Source: Amphibalanus amphitrite
Lineage: Eukaryota; Arthropoda; Thecostraca; Balanomorpha; Balanidae
DNA length: 64,000 nucleotides
Assembly: GCF_019059575.1 (NCBI RefSeq)
Contig: NW_024881611.1
Coordinates: 249,001 to 313,000 of the forward strand
Reading direction: 5' to 3'
Shown: positions 21,302 through 42,131 of the stretch, piece by piece
Layout of the letters: the number at the start of each line of letters is the position of its first letter
How positions within the stretch are numbered: position 1 is the stretch's first letter
Program-made: the position numbers and the translations under genes
Notes under the pieces: model-generated
Database searches by the model: none
What the model was told of the DNA's origin: nothing
What the model saw: only the letters and a program-made list of their open reading frames with translations

Positions 21302-24300
21302 ATGGCAAGCAGCAGTTCTAACAATGAAGGCAAAGGATTAAGTGGCAATGATAAAGGCGATGACATAAGAAATGAATTTATTGAACATCAAAATCCTGGG
21401 CAAGACTGTCAATCACACTCCACTTTACCAAATGTTGTGGAGGAGAGCACCACAATGGGCCATGGAGATCCATCTCCCAGCCACTCTGTAGCTGGATCGG
21501 AAGATGCTCTGATGATACGTGCTGCAGCATCCTCCCCACCGTCTTATGAGGCTTCTGGCCACGAACAGCCTCCTGGTAGGGACTCAAGTCCTTCCACATC
21601 GGTAGCGTCGCCAGACGTGACAAAGTCGACCGCGACCCTCCCTGAAGTGCCCGCCGATGCCGTGGAGCCGACCCTTGTCGCGCTGCCAGAGGAGCCAGCT
21701 GGCTCCGCGGAGCCGGCCCGTGTCGCTCTGTCGGAGGAAGAGCCAGTAGGCTCCGCGGAGCCCGCTCGCGTGGCGCTGCCGGAGGAGCCGGCCGCCTGTG
21801 CCGCGGGGGCGGAGCGCGTGGCGCTGCCAGAGGAGCCCGCCAGTGCCGCGGGGGCGGAGCGACACGTGTCGGATACGGCGCACCACATCAAGTGGGTGCA
21901 GTTCCACGGGGCCCGCTCGCCGATCATCACACAGAACGTGAACGGACCGTGTCCGCTGCTGGCGCTGATCAATGTGATGCTGCTGAAGGGCAAGGTGCAG
22001 CTGCCCTCTGCGCTGGAGGTGATCACCATCGGCCAGCTGATGGACTACATCGGGGACACCATGCTCGATTCGGCGCCGGCCGAGGCGCAGCAGCCAGATT
22101 TTCAGCAGAACATGCAGGACGCCGTGGCCATCCTGCCCAAACTGCAGACCGGCCTCGACGTCAACGTCAAGTTCTCCGGGTAAGTCGTGTTGCGCCTATC
22201 TATGTCGCCCTGGTTCATCGAAAATACACGGTCATATGACCAGCTGTGCCGCAGTAAAAGTCAAAATCAAAACACCAGATGCTAGGTCAGATACGATTCT
22301 AAAACCTTCCTTCGTAATTTGACGCCTAAAGGACCTACCAATGAAGTTCATGATTAAGGCTTCTGGCGACTAATTAAACAACGTGGGATCTGTTTTGGAC
22401 GGTGAGCAGTCGTTTTTTTTTTTGTGTTGAGGAGTGGCCCTGCTACTGGTTGGTGGGTATTCTTTATCCGCGTATTTTTCCAGCTATTGAATTCAATATG
22501 AGTATTTTCGTTCACCACGACCAACATACGGATTATAGCTATCCACATACCAATTTTTAGCACTTTTAGCGCAGAACAGATTAAACATGTTAATTTGAAG
22601 TCAGCAGAGGTCCTAAATATTGCGCTGTTATCATTATCCGGTTTAAAAGGTTACTACACCCTGACGTCATCGATCAGTCGTTCAGCTTGATATGTTACGT
22701 TACGATGTCGTTGAAATCGATGCCATGAAGCAGCTGATATCCGAAATGCTACGTCCTAATGATATAATAATAACCCCGCTCAAAACGTTTTGACACGACC
22801 AGCCCTTGGTGATTAGCCTGTCACATTCTGTTACACTGCTGCAGTGTGCAGGAGTTCGAGTACACGCCCGAGTGCTGTATATTCGACCTGCTGCACGTGC
22901 GGCTGTACCACGGCTGGCTGGTGGATCCGCGTGAGCCGGACGTACACCGGGTGGTGGCCCAGTGCGGATACAACCAGCTGGCCGACAAAATCATCACCAA
23001 CAAAGACTCGGACGACCCGGAACTTCTGCACGAGGGTGAGCTCAGTACCCAGGACTCGGTCCACAGGATGCTGTTTTCTCACGCCGCAGTTAATTTGAAA
23101 TGTTAATGGACATTATGCAATGTACACTAGGCGCTCGGCAGATGCCGGTAACCCGCGGACATGTTTGCACAGCCCAACGGTCACGGTATGCTCGTGTGTC
23201 CCATTTCTGATGTCCGTGTCACGTGTGTGTCGGTGGATTCGGGGGCTGGTGACTGCGGCCCTGCTGACGGCGGACTGTCGCTCTCTTTCTGCGTATAGTG
23301 CTGCTGGCCGAGAACTTCCTGGACACGACGGCCTCGCAGCTGACCGCCCACGGCCTCAGTCAGCTGAGGGAGACCATGCGGGACGGCGAGCTGGCCGTCT
23401 TTTTCAGAAACAACCACTTCAGTACCATATACAGATACCAGGTCTGTGCTGTCTGCAGCTGCATACTTTCTTTGATTTTACGGTGTAACTGTACGAATTG
23501 TAGGCTCAATTTACGGCTTTGCTTGCTGCCTGTAATTCTATGGCAATTTTTACACATTATATTTGTTATGAATGGATCAACATTCAATGCTACGCTTTGA
23601 TGCACTCTGGGTACGCTTTGGTGGCTTTTGGGCTGGGTACTTTTTGGTGCGATCTGATTTCAGATTAGTACCCTGTATTTTTTTATGCTGCATTATTGCC
23701 GGCATACGGCAGTAGCTGTGGATCGCCGCCCGTGGCTCGGAGTGGTCTGCCGTGGACCTCTCGTTTAACACACCTGCTGACTGCAGCTGAGCTGACATGA
23801 CCATGATCCTCCGCACTCCCCAGGACCAGCTTTACCTGCTGGTGACCGACCAGGGCTTCCTGCGCGAGCCGCGGGTGGTCTGGGAGACGCTCAGCTCCAC
23901 TGACGGCGCCGGACAGTTCGTCAACGGAAACTTTGAGCCGCTGAGCCCTGAGCGGCCGCCGGCCTCCGGCCCCGAGCAGGTGGACCACGAGTGAGTGGGT
24001 ACCGGCCGGTGTTGGTACACTTGTGCAACACCCCATCCCCCGTCTGCCGCCTACGCTGGTACACAGTCCCTGGCTGCTGTGTACACTGGTATTCTTGTGC
24101 AGCTCTCTCGGCTGACTGGCGGTTTGGTATCACTGTCGTGCCAGTGTGCTCTCTGACTTTCTGGTACAAAATCGGACCAGTCACCCTGGAGTAATTGAAC
24201 TCAACAGCCCACTCAGATGAGCGATGACCGACATCAGCCCGGCCGCTGACCGTCGCCGACCGTTCTTTTCCAGCTACATGGTGGCGCTGTCTCTACAAGA

Positions 24301-25115
24301 GGAGAGCTCTCGGCAGCAGGCGCAGGATATGCAGTGGCAGGAGTACAAGGAGGCAGAGTTCGGCACCAGTGCCGAGCTACTCTCGGAGTGAGTCCCAGGT
24401 CCATTTGCACACGGCTCTGGTCGGTAATTGCTGTGCTACGTTCGGCTATTGTAGGATGTTTCTTATGTATCGGTGGTGTCTGTACGAGGGTGCGCTGATG
24501 GAACAGAGTGCAGTGTAAGCGCCCACACAATATTGACGCCTGCGGAGGGTGTAGTCAGCTGTCAGTCGGGCTCGCTGGTCGGCGCACCACCGGCGCTGTT
24601 CTGACGCCAGTTGTCCGTGTTTGGCAGCGCGGAGCTGGCCCGGCGGTTACAGGAGGAGGAGGACAGGAGTGCGGCGTCCGAGCAGCAGCAACAACAGCAA
24701 CAGCAGCCGCAGCAGCAGCGGCAACGGCGGCGGCACTCTCAGCCGCCGGCAGCACCGCCGCAGCAGCCGGCGACAGGGCACCAGCGGGTCAGCAGCACCG
24801 GAGGATCTGAGGGAAAATCAAAGGGGAAGGTGAGCCAGCCATCAGGACATTCTGCATTCGGTCGCACATTCTTGCTGAGCAACGCCGTGCGGTCGATTGC
24901 AAAACGATGTTCCCCGGTCATCACATGACGCTACGAACTATACAATTACTAAAATATTGATTTTCATGGAATGTACTTGAATACTTCTTTCATCATGCTC
25001 AGAGCAGAGCGAGGACTATTCGGCTCACTCACTCTGCTCGCCAAGAGGCCGCTGAACTTGACACCGCCAATGAACGCTGACGCTCGCCTCTCCGTTTCAG
25101 TGTGCCATTATGTAG
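21302..25115 (+). CDS. MINDY1/2: MINDY1/2-type (FAM63) K48-linkage deubiquitinase, seven coding exons
   Basis: A cysteine protease that trims long K48-linked ubiquitin chains. Coding exons: 21302-22179, 22845-23035, 23299-23441, 23824-23990, 24274-24387, 24628-24829, 25101-25115. Phases agree at every GT-AG junction; total 1710 nt, 569 aa. Residues 1-~195 are low complexity with repeated LPEEPA-type units. The catalytic core begins near KWVQFHG, with Q211 and C217 in QNVNGPCPLL and the catalytic His at ~396 in FRNNHFST. Two ubiquitin-binding MIU-like helices follow (DYMVALSLQEESS and DAELARRLQEEEDR), then a poly-Gln stretch. The last exon encodes only CAIM-stop, a CaaX prenylation box. The start is the first ATG after an acceptor at 21298. 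Family assignment is very strong; whether it is closer to MINDY1 or MINDY2 cannot be decided. Confidence 0.95.
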
Positions 25116-26680
25116 CGGAGGGCCGCCGCGCCCGGCGCTGTGACCTTATCTGTACGGCGCGGCTGCGCCCCGGGTCGGCGGTCGGCGGCCGACCGGAGCG
25201 CCGCGCGCGTCCTCTCCCGGTGCCTTGCCACGGCAGCACAGCGGCTGGCGTGTGGCCGCGCGCTGTGACCGATTCCATGTGATATACGGGCCCTGTGGCC
25301 GCGGCACGCTGCCGCCGCACCGCGCGCCTGACCCTCTGCCCGCACCGCGCGCGGGACGGAGAGCGAGCCGAGCAGCCCACGACAGCTGTCAATGCCTGAC
25401 TGACTGACACAATATATGTATACACTGGCGTCTGTATTACTTCTTTCTCTAAATGTGCCCGGTATTGAACCGGTCAGTCGCTGGCTGGGCTTGGGTGCTT
25501 GGCCCCGCCTTTCGTCACCCAATCGCTGTTCCTTAACGGATGGTAGAGTTAAACGATACAAAGTTTATTGAAAAACTGCCCATCGAGGTGGTACAAGAAG
25601 CAAAAGTACACCAAACATCACAATTATACATCGAAGATGCTTAGACGATACGAGCTAAAGCGCACAGCGACGCACAATTACTGAACAGCGATTCAGAGAC
25701 TACCGACGCAAAACAGCGCGATACCAAAATGTAAGATACAGCTGTGCCGCTGGCGTTTCTGGCACGGGTCTGCCGTGGCCACGACCGCTACCCAGCATCA
25801 GATGGGAGATTCCACAAATACACAGCTTGTGTCCTGCTGGCAAGACGTACACACAGCTTTGAACAGATATTTGGCACTAGCTAACACGCGCTATGTGTAG
25901 CATTTCTAGCAAACTCCGAATCAACAGTAACACAGGACACGATGATCTTTCAATAACAGCTCTTAGAAAACATTAATAAAAATGTGACGGCAAGGAAAAG
26001 CATCTACAGACGAAGGCATGAGTGCCAACGCACATGCAACACAGACAATGAGGAGATCGATGAACGACGTTGGTAAAGGGGCTCCGTCGCGGATTTGACA
26101 CCAGTTCAACACACAGTGGATGGGCAGAACACAGCTGGAAAAATGGTCTGGGACGTCATTGCTGCCTCCTTGTTCCTCCCGGCGAGCTAGTCATAAATGA
26201 AAGGCAAGCAAAGAGAAAACTGCAATTAACAATGCCCAATCTTGCAGACCATTGATGAACTGAGACACAGGATACAATTAATGTGAAAAATCACTATCTA
26301 CACATAAATCGACGTCATAAACCGATAAGTAGCGATCCTTGCCTTGAAAAATGTACCATTTGCACTTCTTAGCTATTATTGTCTTAGCGAGATTCTGGTG
26401 AAATTATTGAGATAACAAAGTTGTTTAACGGCTGCCAGTTCTAATGTTATAATGTGAGATTGCATGCAATGGGCAACATCTGTGGCCGGACCTTTCGGAG
26501 TGTGATGGCAAGATCCATCATTATCATATACGGGGACATACAAATCAAGAACGTTGGAGCAAAGCTGCCTTCCTCGGCTAAAGCCATAGACAACGCACCG
26601 TGTCAGCCAGACAGCATGGCGGGACAGAGGTGCTCATGGCGCGCCAGCTCAGCGGCGTGCCACAGCCGGGCAGGGGGCCG
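25116..26680. other. 3' UTR region of the convergent MINDY (+) and Wntless (-) genes
   Basis: No further coding sequence. A minus-strand AATAAA at 25564-25569 would end Wntless with a ~1.1-kb 3' UTR. Plus-strand AATAAA candidates for MINDY occur only at 25975-25980, inside the Wntless UTR, so the two transcripts may overlap tail to tail. Confidence 0.5.
25564..25569 (-). terminator. Candidate Wntless polyadenylation signal
   Basis: AATAAA on the minus strand about 1.1 kb past the Wntless stop codon. It is the first good signal in that direction recognised by eye. Confidence 0.45.
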
Positions 26681-28336
26681 CTAGTCGGTGGCCGCCTTGC
26701 GCACGAACTGGGTGAGCGAGGTGAGGTCGCTGGGCTCGTCGTTGGCCGGGGCCAGACGCGAGAACTCGATTTCCTCCGACTGGCTGTCGAGCTGCGCCAC
26801 GCCGCCGGCAGCCGCCGCCGTCGGCCAGCGCTTGTGCGACGGCGCGTACAGGCAGATGACGGCCATCGTGTAGACGTTCCACATGCCGTACACCCCCGTC
26901 AGGATCGCAGACGTGTAGTTGAGCGAGATCTCGTCGTCCCACTTCCACTGGCCTTCGGCTACTTGGCCCAGGATAAATCCGATCACGGTCATGGCGGCGC
27001 AGGTCAGCGTGGCCAGCATCAGAAACTTGAACCGGTAGATGATGCCCTCGTAGTGCAGACGGCGGACCGACGACATGGCCGGCAGTGAGTGCCGCTTCAC
27101 GTTGATGTTGCAGAAGACGCGCCAGATCATCCAGGAGAGGAAGCAGAAGTAAAGGCTGGCCGACACGCCCGCCATGATGATGAAGCTCAGAGCCAGGTTT
27201 GTGCCGACGCGCGTGCCCCAGATGGAGTAGAACGGGTTTGTCAGCTGCACGCCGCGCTCGCACATGTCGAAAATAAAGAGCGAGATACAGCCGCAGGCAA
27301 CCGCAGACAGGTGCTTCCAGTAAGCGGCCAGCCGGTTGCGGTCACAATCCTCCGAAACCATGAGGTGTTCGCCGGCGAACACCAGCCAAAACGACAGCAG
27401 AACCGCGTAAAAGACGCCCTGGCGAATGTCCGTGATCAGCAGCATGTACGGCATGTCGAAGCGCAGAGTCAGGAACTCGAGCGGCAGGTTCAGCACGCTC
27501 AGGCAGATGCCGAGCGAGAACAGCATGCATTCGATGAGAGCCGGCTCGCGCTGGAGCGCCTGCACGCGCCGCCAGAACCAGACGAGCAGCACCACCACCA
27601 GCGGGAAGAAGATGGTCTTCAGCGACACCCACACCTTGGTGAAGCCGCCGTTCTGGAAGATGGCCACCAGGTTGATGTCGACGAGCTTGCCGATGCCGAC
27701 ATTGCGCTGGTTCTCCATGTTCGGCGGCAGACGCAAGTTAAGCAAATAATAGTCGTGGTGGAGCGAGCCCAGCTCGAACAGTGGAATCAGGTCGCAGTTA
27801 TAGCGGTAGCTCTGCTCAGAGTCCAAGTCGCAGATGAGATGGCGCTCCTCAACTGAGGCGGCCAGCAGCGTCCAGTCCTCTGTCTTGTCTTCTTTGTTCT
27901 TGTAGCCGAGTCGCACGTCCAGCGCCAACGTGGCGTTGGGCACCATCTCATATTGCGAGTCATGGTCAATGTCCAGCTGAAGTACACCGATCAGATTTTG
28001 CTGCCAGCGGGTAAAGTCCAGCACGGCACCTCTGCGCAGAGGCATCTGGAAGGCGAACACCACCTGTTCAGATGAAATGCCAGTGTCCATCAGGTCGTCC
28101 ACTTTGTCCGCCTTGTCGCACATCTTTTCACTGCCGATGACGCTCCACACCTGGAACCATCGGTCTGGCTCACGCTCGTGGTCCAGACATATGGTCCCAA
28201 GGATGTTTTGCGAACTGCTCGGCTCAGGGGCCACCAGACCGCCCAGCAGGAAGCAGACCAACAATGCCACCAGCAGTACCGAGCACAGACAGGCCAGCTT
28301 GCGGCCGCTCAGATTCTCTATCACAGCGCCGGCCAT
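26681..28336 (-). CDS. WLS: Wntless (Wls / Evenness interrupted), Wnt cargo receptor, intronless CDS
   Basis: A multipass Golgi/endosome membrane protein that carries lipid-modified Wnt ligands to the cell surface. The CDS is 551 aa (human 541) and starts MAGAVIENLSGRKL, as in the family. The first membrane segment is at ~10-35. A long luminal domain (~36-230) contains CLDHEREPDRWFQVW and QMPLRRGAVLDFTRW. About seven membrane segments follow from ~235 to ~510, with LPLEFLTLRFDMPY between them; the acidic cytosolic tail holds EEIEFSRL. The Met at 28336 was preferred over in-frame upstream codons because a clear acceptor (TTCCCTTCCTTTCAG) lies at 28371-28385, placing an intron in the 5' UTR. 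An intron-free coding region is odd next to intron-rich neighbours and suggests intron loss or an old retrocopy that replaced the parent. Confidence 0.96.
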   Translation of the reverse strand: MAGAVIENLSGRKLACLCSVLLVALLVCFLLGGLVAPEPSSSQNILGTICLDHEREPDRWFQVWSVIGSEKMCDKADKVDDLMDTGISSEQVVFAFQMPLRRGAVLDFTRWQQNLIGVLQLDIDHDSQYEMVPNATLALDVRLGYKNKEDKTEDWTLLAASVEERHLICDLDSEQSYRYNCDLIPLFELGSLHHDYYLLNLRLPPNMENQRNVGIGKLVDINLVAIFQNGGFTKVWVSLKTIFFPLVVVLLVWFWRRVQALQREPALIECMLFSLGICLSVLNLPLEFLTLRFDMPYMLLITDIRQGVFYAVLLSFWLVFAGEHLMVSEDCDRNRLAAYWKHLSAVACGCISLFIFDMCERGVQLTNPFYSIWGTRVGTNLALSFIIMAGVSASLYFCFLSWMIWRVFCNINVKRHSLPAMSSVRRLHYEGIIYRFKFLMLATLTCAAMTVIGFILGQVAEGQWKWDDEISLNYTSAILTGVYGMWNVYTMAVICLYAPSHKRWPTAAAAGGVAQLDSQSEEIEFSRLAPANDEPSDLTSLTQFVRKAATD

Positions 28337-28481
28337 GGCCGCTGCCCAACAGATGTATCGGGTCAAATGCTGAAAGGAAGGGAAAACAAATGTGTTACTA
28401 GAATCAGCAAAATAGCAGCTGAAGGTCAAGCAATGTGTGCACTTACACGGTGCACAATGCACATTACATTATACCTATAAC

Positions 28482-29244
28482 CAGGGATGCGGAGCCGTGG
28501 AAATTTCAGACGGCTCCGGCTCCGGCTCCGGCTCCGGAGAAAAAAATCGGCTCCGGCTCCGGCTCCGGCTCCGGGTGAAATGTTGTGGCGGCTCCGGCTC
28601 CGGCTCCGGCTCCGAGTAAAATGGTACGGCTCCGGCGGCTCCGGCTCCGGCGGCTCCGGCTCCGACTCAGTACATCCTCTATGCAATCAGTTAGATACGG
28701 GTGGAAGAAAAATGGGATTGGTTATACGCGTTACTCTTTGCCATGACCGGCTCACCGCAACCCCGCGCAAACGCACCTCGGAGAGAACTGGCAGAACAAA
28801 GGACTAGGAAGCGATGGCATTGGAAACGCAGTCGCCGCGAATTGGAGTTCACTGAACCATCGTAAGCTGACACCAGTCTCGGCTGCATTGGGGGGTGGGA
28901 GTGGGGGTGGGGGGTGGTGGGGGGGGGGGAGGGGAAGAGACGGTGCTGGGAGTCGCAGTCCACTGCACTGGCTTGAAAACAATGGCCGTCACCTGATGAC
29001 CGGTCCTCATGTTCTGGGCATGCAGTAGACGTGGGGGGGGGGGGGAGGAGCAGACAAGAAGTTGATTGCGTAATGCGTACTGTGGGATACTGGGGATATT
29101 CGGCTTTTTTCATTCACTTGATGGCCCATGACGTAAGTAAAGTACCATATGTTTTACTGCCTTGTACTGTCAAACCGAACTAGGTCAATTATTTTTTTTC
29201 CTCTTCAAAAAATAAAAAGGAGCCGGAGTCGCCCCCTTTTTTGG

Positions 29245-29277
<33 letters not shown>

Positions 29278-29378
29278 GCTATATTGTTTCACGGCTCCGG
29301 CTCCGGCTCCGGCTCCGGGCAAAATATGCCGGCTCCTGCGGCTCCGGCTCCGACTCCGGCTCCGGCTCCGCATCCCTG
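28482..29378. mobile_element. hAT-type (GGAGCC)n-family element, copy 2 (897 bp)
   Basis: Inverted ends CAGGGATGCGGAGCCG / CTCCGCATCCCTG with a perfect 8-bp duplication CCTATAAC (28474-28481 and 29379-29386). It is in the opposite orientation to copy 1 and shares its middle segment, including the GGGGGAGGAGCAGACAAG region. It lies in the 5' UTR intron of Wntless. Confidence 0.9.
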
Positions 29379-29386
29379 CCTATAAC

Positions 29387-29600
29387 GACCTCACTTTACT
29401 ACAATACAACAGGTCCAGATTTTACAGACTTTTGGGTCATTGACTTGACCTGGAAGGTCAATCAATGACCTTGGACCTTCAAATTGGGTGTCATCAGGTT
29501 GCTCTAATCACAGGCAGCACACTCTTTTTTTCTGCGAAGCTCTAGCTCCATCAGGAGCCGAACAACAAGAGGGGTCCAACAGACGCTCGACTACGAACAT
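29387..29600. mobile_element. Degraded TTAA-element end fragment
   Basis: It contains GACTTGACCTGGAAGGTCAA, CCTTGGACCTTCAAATTGGG and a decayed GCGAAGCTCTAGCTCCATCAGG block, which matches the sequence near the ends of the TTAA copies (compare 60080-60200). No terminal repeat or TTAA is preserved. Confidence 0.6.
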
Positions 29601-29952
29601 CCATTCTGGTTCCTACAGCAGGCAAAACACTGATACGGGCAATGGCTAGGTCAGGCAGAAAAATGAGAGATAAAGTGTTAAACAAGACAGCAATGCAAAA
29701 GGTCTGAATTGGAAATAGTAGGTAAGCAGTGCACAAAGGGAAGCTTTGAATGAGGACATCCACCCGAGCTTAGGAACGTCTGGAAGGAACACCCTTATTC
29801 ATGGCAACATTAATATCTCAAAATAGTAGCCATGCATTATATCAACTGCTGAATACTTGGAAATAACATAATTATCAATCATAAGTAAATTACTACATAC
29901 CAGCTACATCCACACGAAAATCTACTTTGTGATTACTGTCCATGCAAAATCC

Positions 29953-30202
29953 GAGGGCTGTTCACGGGCCCCTGTGTGCGGTCGGACCGCACACAGCCTC
30001 CAAGCTCCGCCCACTGCGTCCCTACGTCAGCCTTCCGTCACCGCACACAGCGATCGCTGTGGCCGGTCGGGACTGGCCACAGCGGACCGTCCACCGCACG
30101 CAGCCGTGACGTCAGAACCGCCTACCCATCCCCTACCCCCACGCCTGCTGGACGCACCGCACACAGCGCACGCAGCAGTGTGCGGTGCCCGTGAACACCC
30201 CT
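29953..30202. repeat. 250-bp inverted-repeat (MITE-like) element
   Basis: Ends GAGGGCTGTTCACGGGC and, inverted, GAGGGGTGTTCACGGGC. The inside is dominated by CCGCACACAGC and GTGTGCGG words on both strands. No certain target duplication was found. It lies in the region upstream of Wntless. Confidence 0.6.
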
Positions 30203-32051
30203 CCGCTCTGTGCCTTTTCGAAACTAACGCGCCATAAATGTATCAAAATAATCTAACAAAGGTACCTAAAATGCTGCAAACTGTTTATTTCAAAATGACG
30301 TCGTTCCTGGAACAAAAACCTATTTATATATTTATACACTGTGCAAAACCTACCTATTATGCTGTAACTTGTAACACTGTAAAGAGAATAGTCGATCGTT
30401 GAATATGAGAGCTAGCTGATTACGTGTAAGCACAGATAAAGCTGAACTCTTCGGCGTATCGTTTGAAGGGATCTGTGTGAATCCCGTCGCACCGACTGGC
30501 GACGATCGCCAAAGTTCGAGCGAGGTCAACTCTGAATGGGCTTCCGAGGAAGGACCAGGGCCAACAAAATGGCCCATGGTGGAAGGCAGGGTCTCATCCC
30601 ATAAGCTTGTTAGAGGGAGCGCATTCGGCGAATACCAGCCTCGCATGCAGCTTTTCCTACCGCCAGGTAATTCAGTCACATGGTCAAATCGAATGCACTG
30701 CTAACTGTCTGTGCATTTGGAGGCAGTGGAAACTTTGAATTGCGCAAACACTCGGGTAAAATGGTTCATTAGAAATGAGTGAGACTTCGTGCGGACAGTC
30801 CGCCAATGTTTTTTCTTTTACAACATATTGACGAATGCATGAAAGATCGATCGGTGTCATGATGTTGGCGACCAGTGACCACCCACTTGAAGGGTCGTGG
30901 TTGGGCCTTGGAGGGTCGTACATACAACGCGTATTTCAAACGGAGCTGATAGTGAATTTCATGAATAAAGAAAATGTTACAGGCGGTACATACACGCAAA
31001 CATATATTGCGAGCAGAAGTATCCCGGTGCCAGACGACCGACCCGGCGGTCAGGACAGCCACATTCGCCGTCTATCCGCGCTGTGTTTCGGCCCAAATCA
31101 GCCTGTTGGCGCCGCGCGGCACCGGTCGTCTTACATCCGTCCGCCTCTCACAGGTAACCACGGCAACATGGGACCGCAGCGGCTGCGCCAGCGTAACGCG
31201 AGCTCTCACATACACGACTATGCGAGAATGAGTTAGCTATCGGCGCTGGGTCGAAATGGTGCTTGCACATCCCATATGCCTACACATCATACAAATCTTC
31301 AAAACCACTCGTATTCGCATTCACATGCATTCACAAACATAACAATGCATATCGCCCTGGGAGACAAGCCCTTCCCACTTTATAAGACGGAGCGGCATTA
31401 CAGGATCCGCAGTCTGGATTAAGCAAACTCCACTTTGTCGCTTTAGCAGTTCATACCCCTTCGCAACCCCCCCCCCCCAAACAGCACCATGAATCAACAC
31501 GCGAGAACATGGGGAACAACACATCGTTGGGTTCCCCCAGTCGAGAAATACGCATTAGGCCGGTATCTCGCCTCACTGCACAGTACACCCCACACACGGC
31601 TGACGGCACAACCATCCTCCCTGCCGTGTGCTCGCAACACGCCGACTCTTCAGGCCTAGGCAGCCGTGAAGTTCATTGGGCAGCCCCGAGCCGTGCGGCT
31701 GCACAGCGGAGCGTCAACCGCCTATCGCCCCGCTCCGTCCCGCCTGCATGGTCAGTTCAGAACAGCTGGTGGTCGGGTAGTGACAGCAGTGTCGTGGCAG
31801 TCCGGTTGTGACATTCCTCAGTCCTCTCCTGACAATCCTGTCAGAAGTCGACTATGGAGGCAGTGACAGCCGGCCGCTGTAACACTGGCAGTACCCACAC
31901 CCAGCCAGGCGGCTCGGCACTCAGGCTGCGGCTGCCGAGTCTCGGCTGCGGTGGCGTTGCCCGGTCAGGCTAGTGTGGTGCTATTCCCAGCGCCCGGTCA
32001 GGCGGCCCGGCCGTGGTGGCAGTGCCGTCGGCCACCGCCGCTCGCGTGTCG
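30203..32051. other. Wntless upstream / SMYD5 downstream region
   Basis: No additional gene is supported; the ORFs here lack recognisable domains or codon bias. The Wntless promoter and first exon, and the SMYD5 3' UTR, should lie in this interval, but their boundaries cannot be set from sequence. Confidence 0.4.
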
Positions 32052-41070
<9,019 letters not shown>

Positions 41071-41189
41071 TCTGGAAAAAAAATGTTTGCATCACTAAGG
41101 TTCACTTGTTGACACATACATAAGTGCTAAAAAAAAGTTTGAAGCTATGAAGATATAGAAAAACGTTTGGGACATGAAAGGTGTAGAAT

Positions 41190-42096
41190 TACCAGGGCTA
41201 AAAAACTGATATCTCGGAATTTTGATTTTTTTTTAAATTCTAACCCCCAAAATCATTTAAAAAAATATATTTGCCAAAAAATGCAAAAAAAGTCCCATGT
41301 TAAAAAAACCCGGAACATATGTGATAGCCCTTACCGACTTCTATTCACATACCAAATTTTAGATCAATAGGTACCTCTTTTTTTGGCCAAGTTATAACGA
41401 AAAAAAAACTTCAAAATTGATGACATCATCAGATTTTCAAAATCAATTTTTAGCAATAATAGACCACGTAGCGCAAAACAAAGACCACCATTAGACTTGC
41501 CGTGACGAGCTGCATCGAATTAATACCCATGTTATGCAAAAATATCAACTTTGAAATTTGACCTTTTTTGACCTGTCATTGACCTGACCTTCACCAGAAA
41601 GTGACCTAAACCGTTCCTGATGGTCTTATAACCAACACCATTGAGTTTGAAATGAAAAATTGGCCATAAAACATGCATCACACAGCCCTAGTAAAATTGG
41701 TTTCATGTGCTGACCCTTGGTGACCTGACCTGTGACGGCTGTGACCTGACCTGTGACCTGACCTGGCATTATCAGTGACCTCTAAGAGCAACATATGTAC
41801 AAGGCAACTGAAGCCATATCGCTGATTTTCGATAACATGCGTTTTACTCGATGTTATAGCGCATTTCCTAGAAGACTCGTGACCGGCAAAACATTTTATC
41901 TTTGACCTGATCTGTGACGTCATCGGTGACCCCGAGGTCAATGAAAGTGATTTTTTCAACGAATTTAACCGGGTTTTCGAACGCCGTTCGAATTTTGCGG
42001 ATCCGTGCAGTAGTGTCGGAGATACGAGGGGGGGGGGCAAAAAATAGTCCCCCCCCAACAGGTCGCGTTATGAACAGACCCCACTGCGCGGGTTAA
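41190..42096. mobile_element. TTAA element, CCCGCGC subfamily, left end lost
   Basis: The right end CCACTGCGCGGG is followed by TTAA (42093-42096), with an inner G-run/C-run hairpin at ~42029-42057. The interior (~41220-41400) resembles 61850-62060, and the TGACCTGACCTG-rich part (41570-41770) is typical of the family. The left boundary is uncertain. It lies just upstream of SMYD5 exon 1. Confidence 0.7.
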
Positions 42097-42131
42097 AACT
42101 TAAAACATGGTCATTGGTCATCCCATTCCAC

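Noticed and set aside
27089..27856. 255-aa ORF on the plus strand
   Set aside because: Antisense shadow of the GC-rich Wntless CDS with no recognisable domain.
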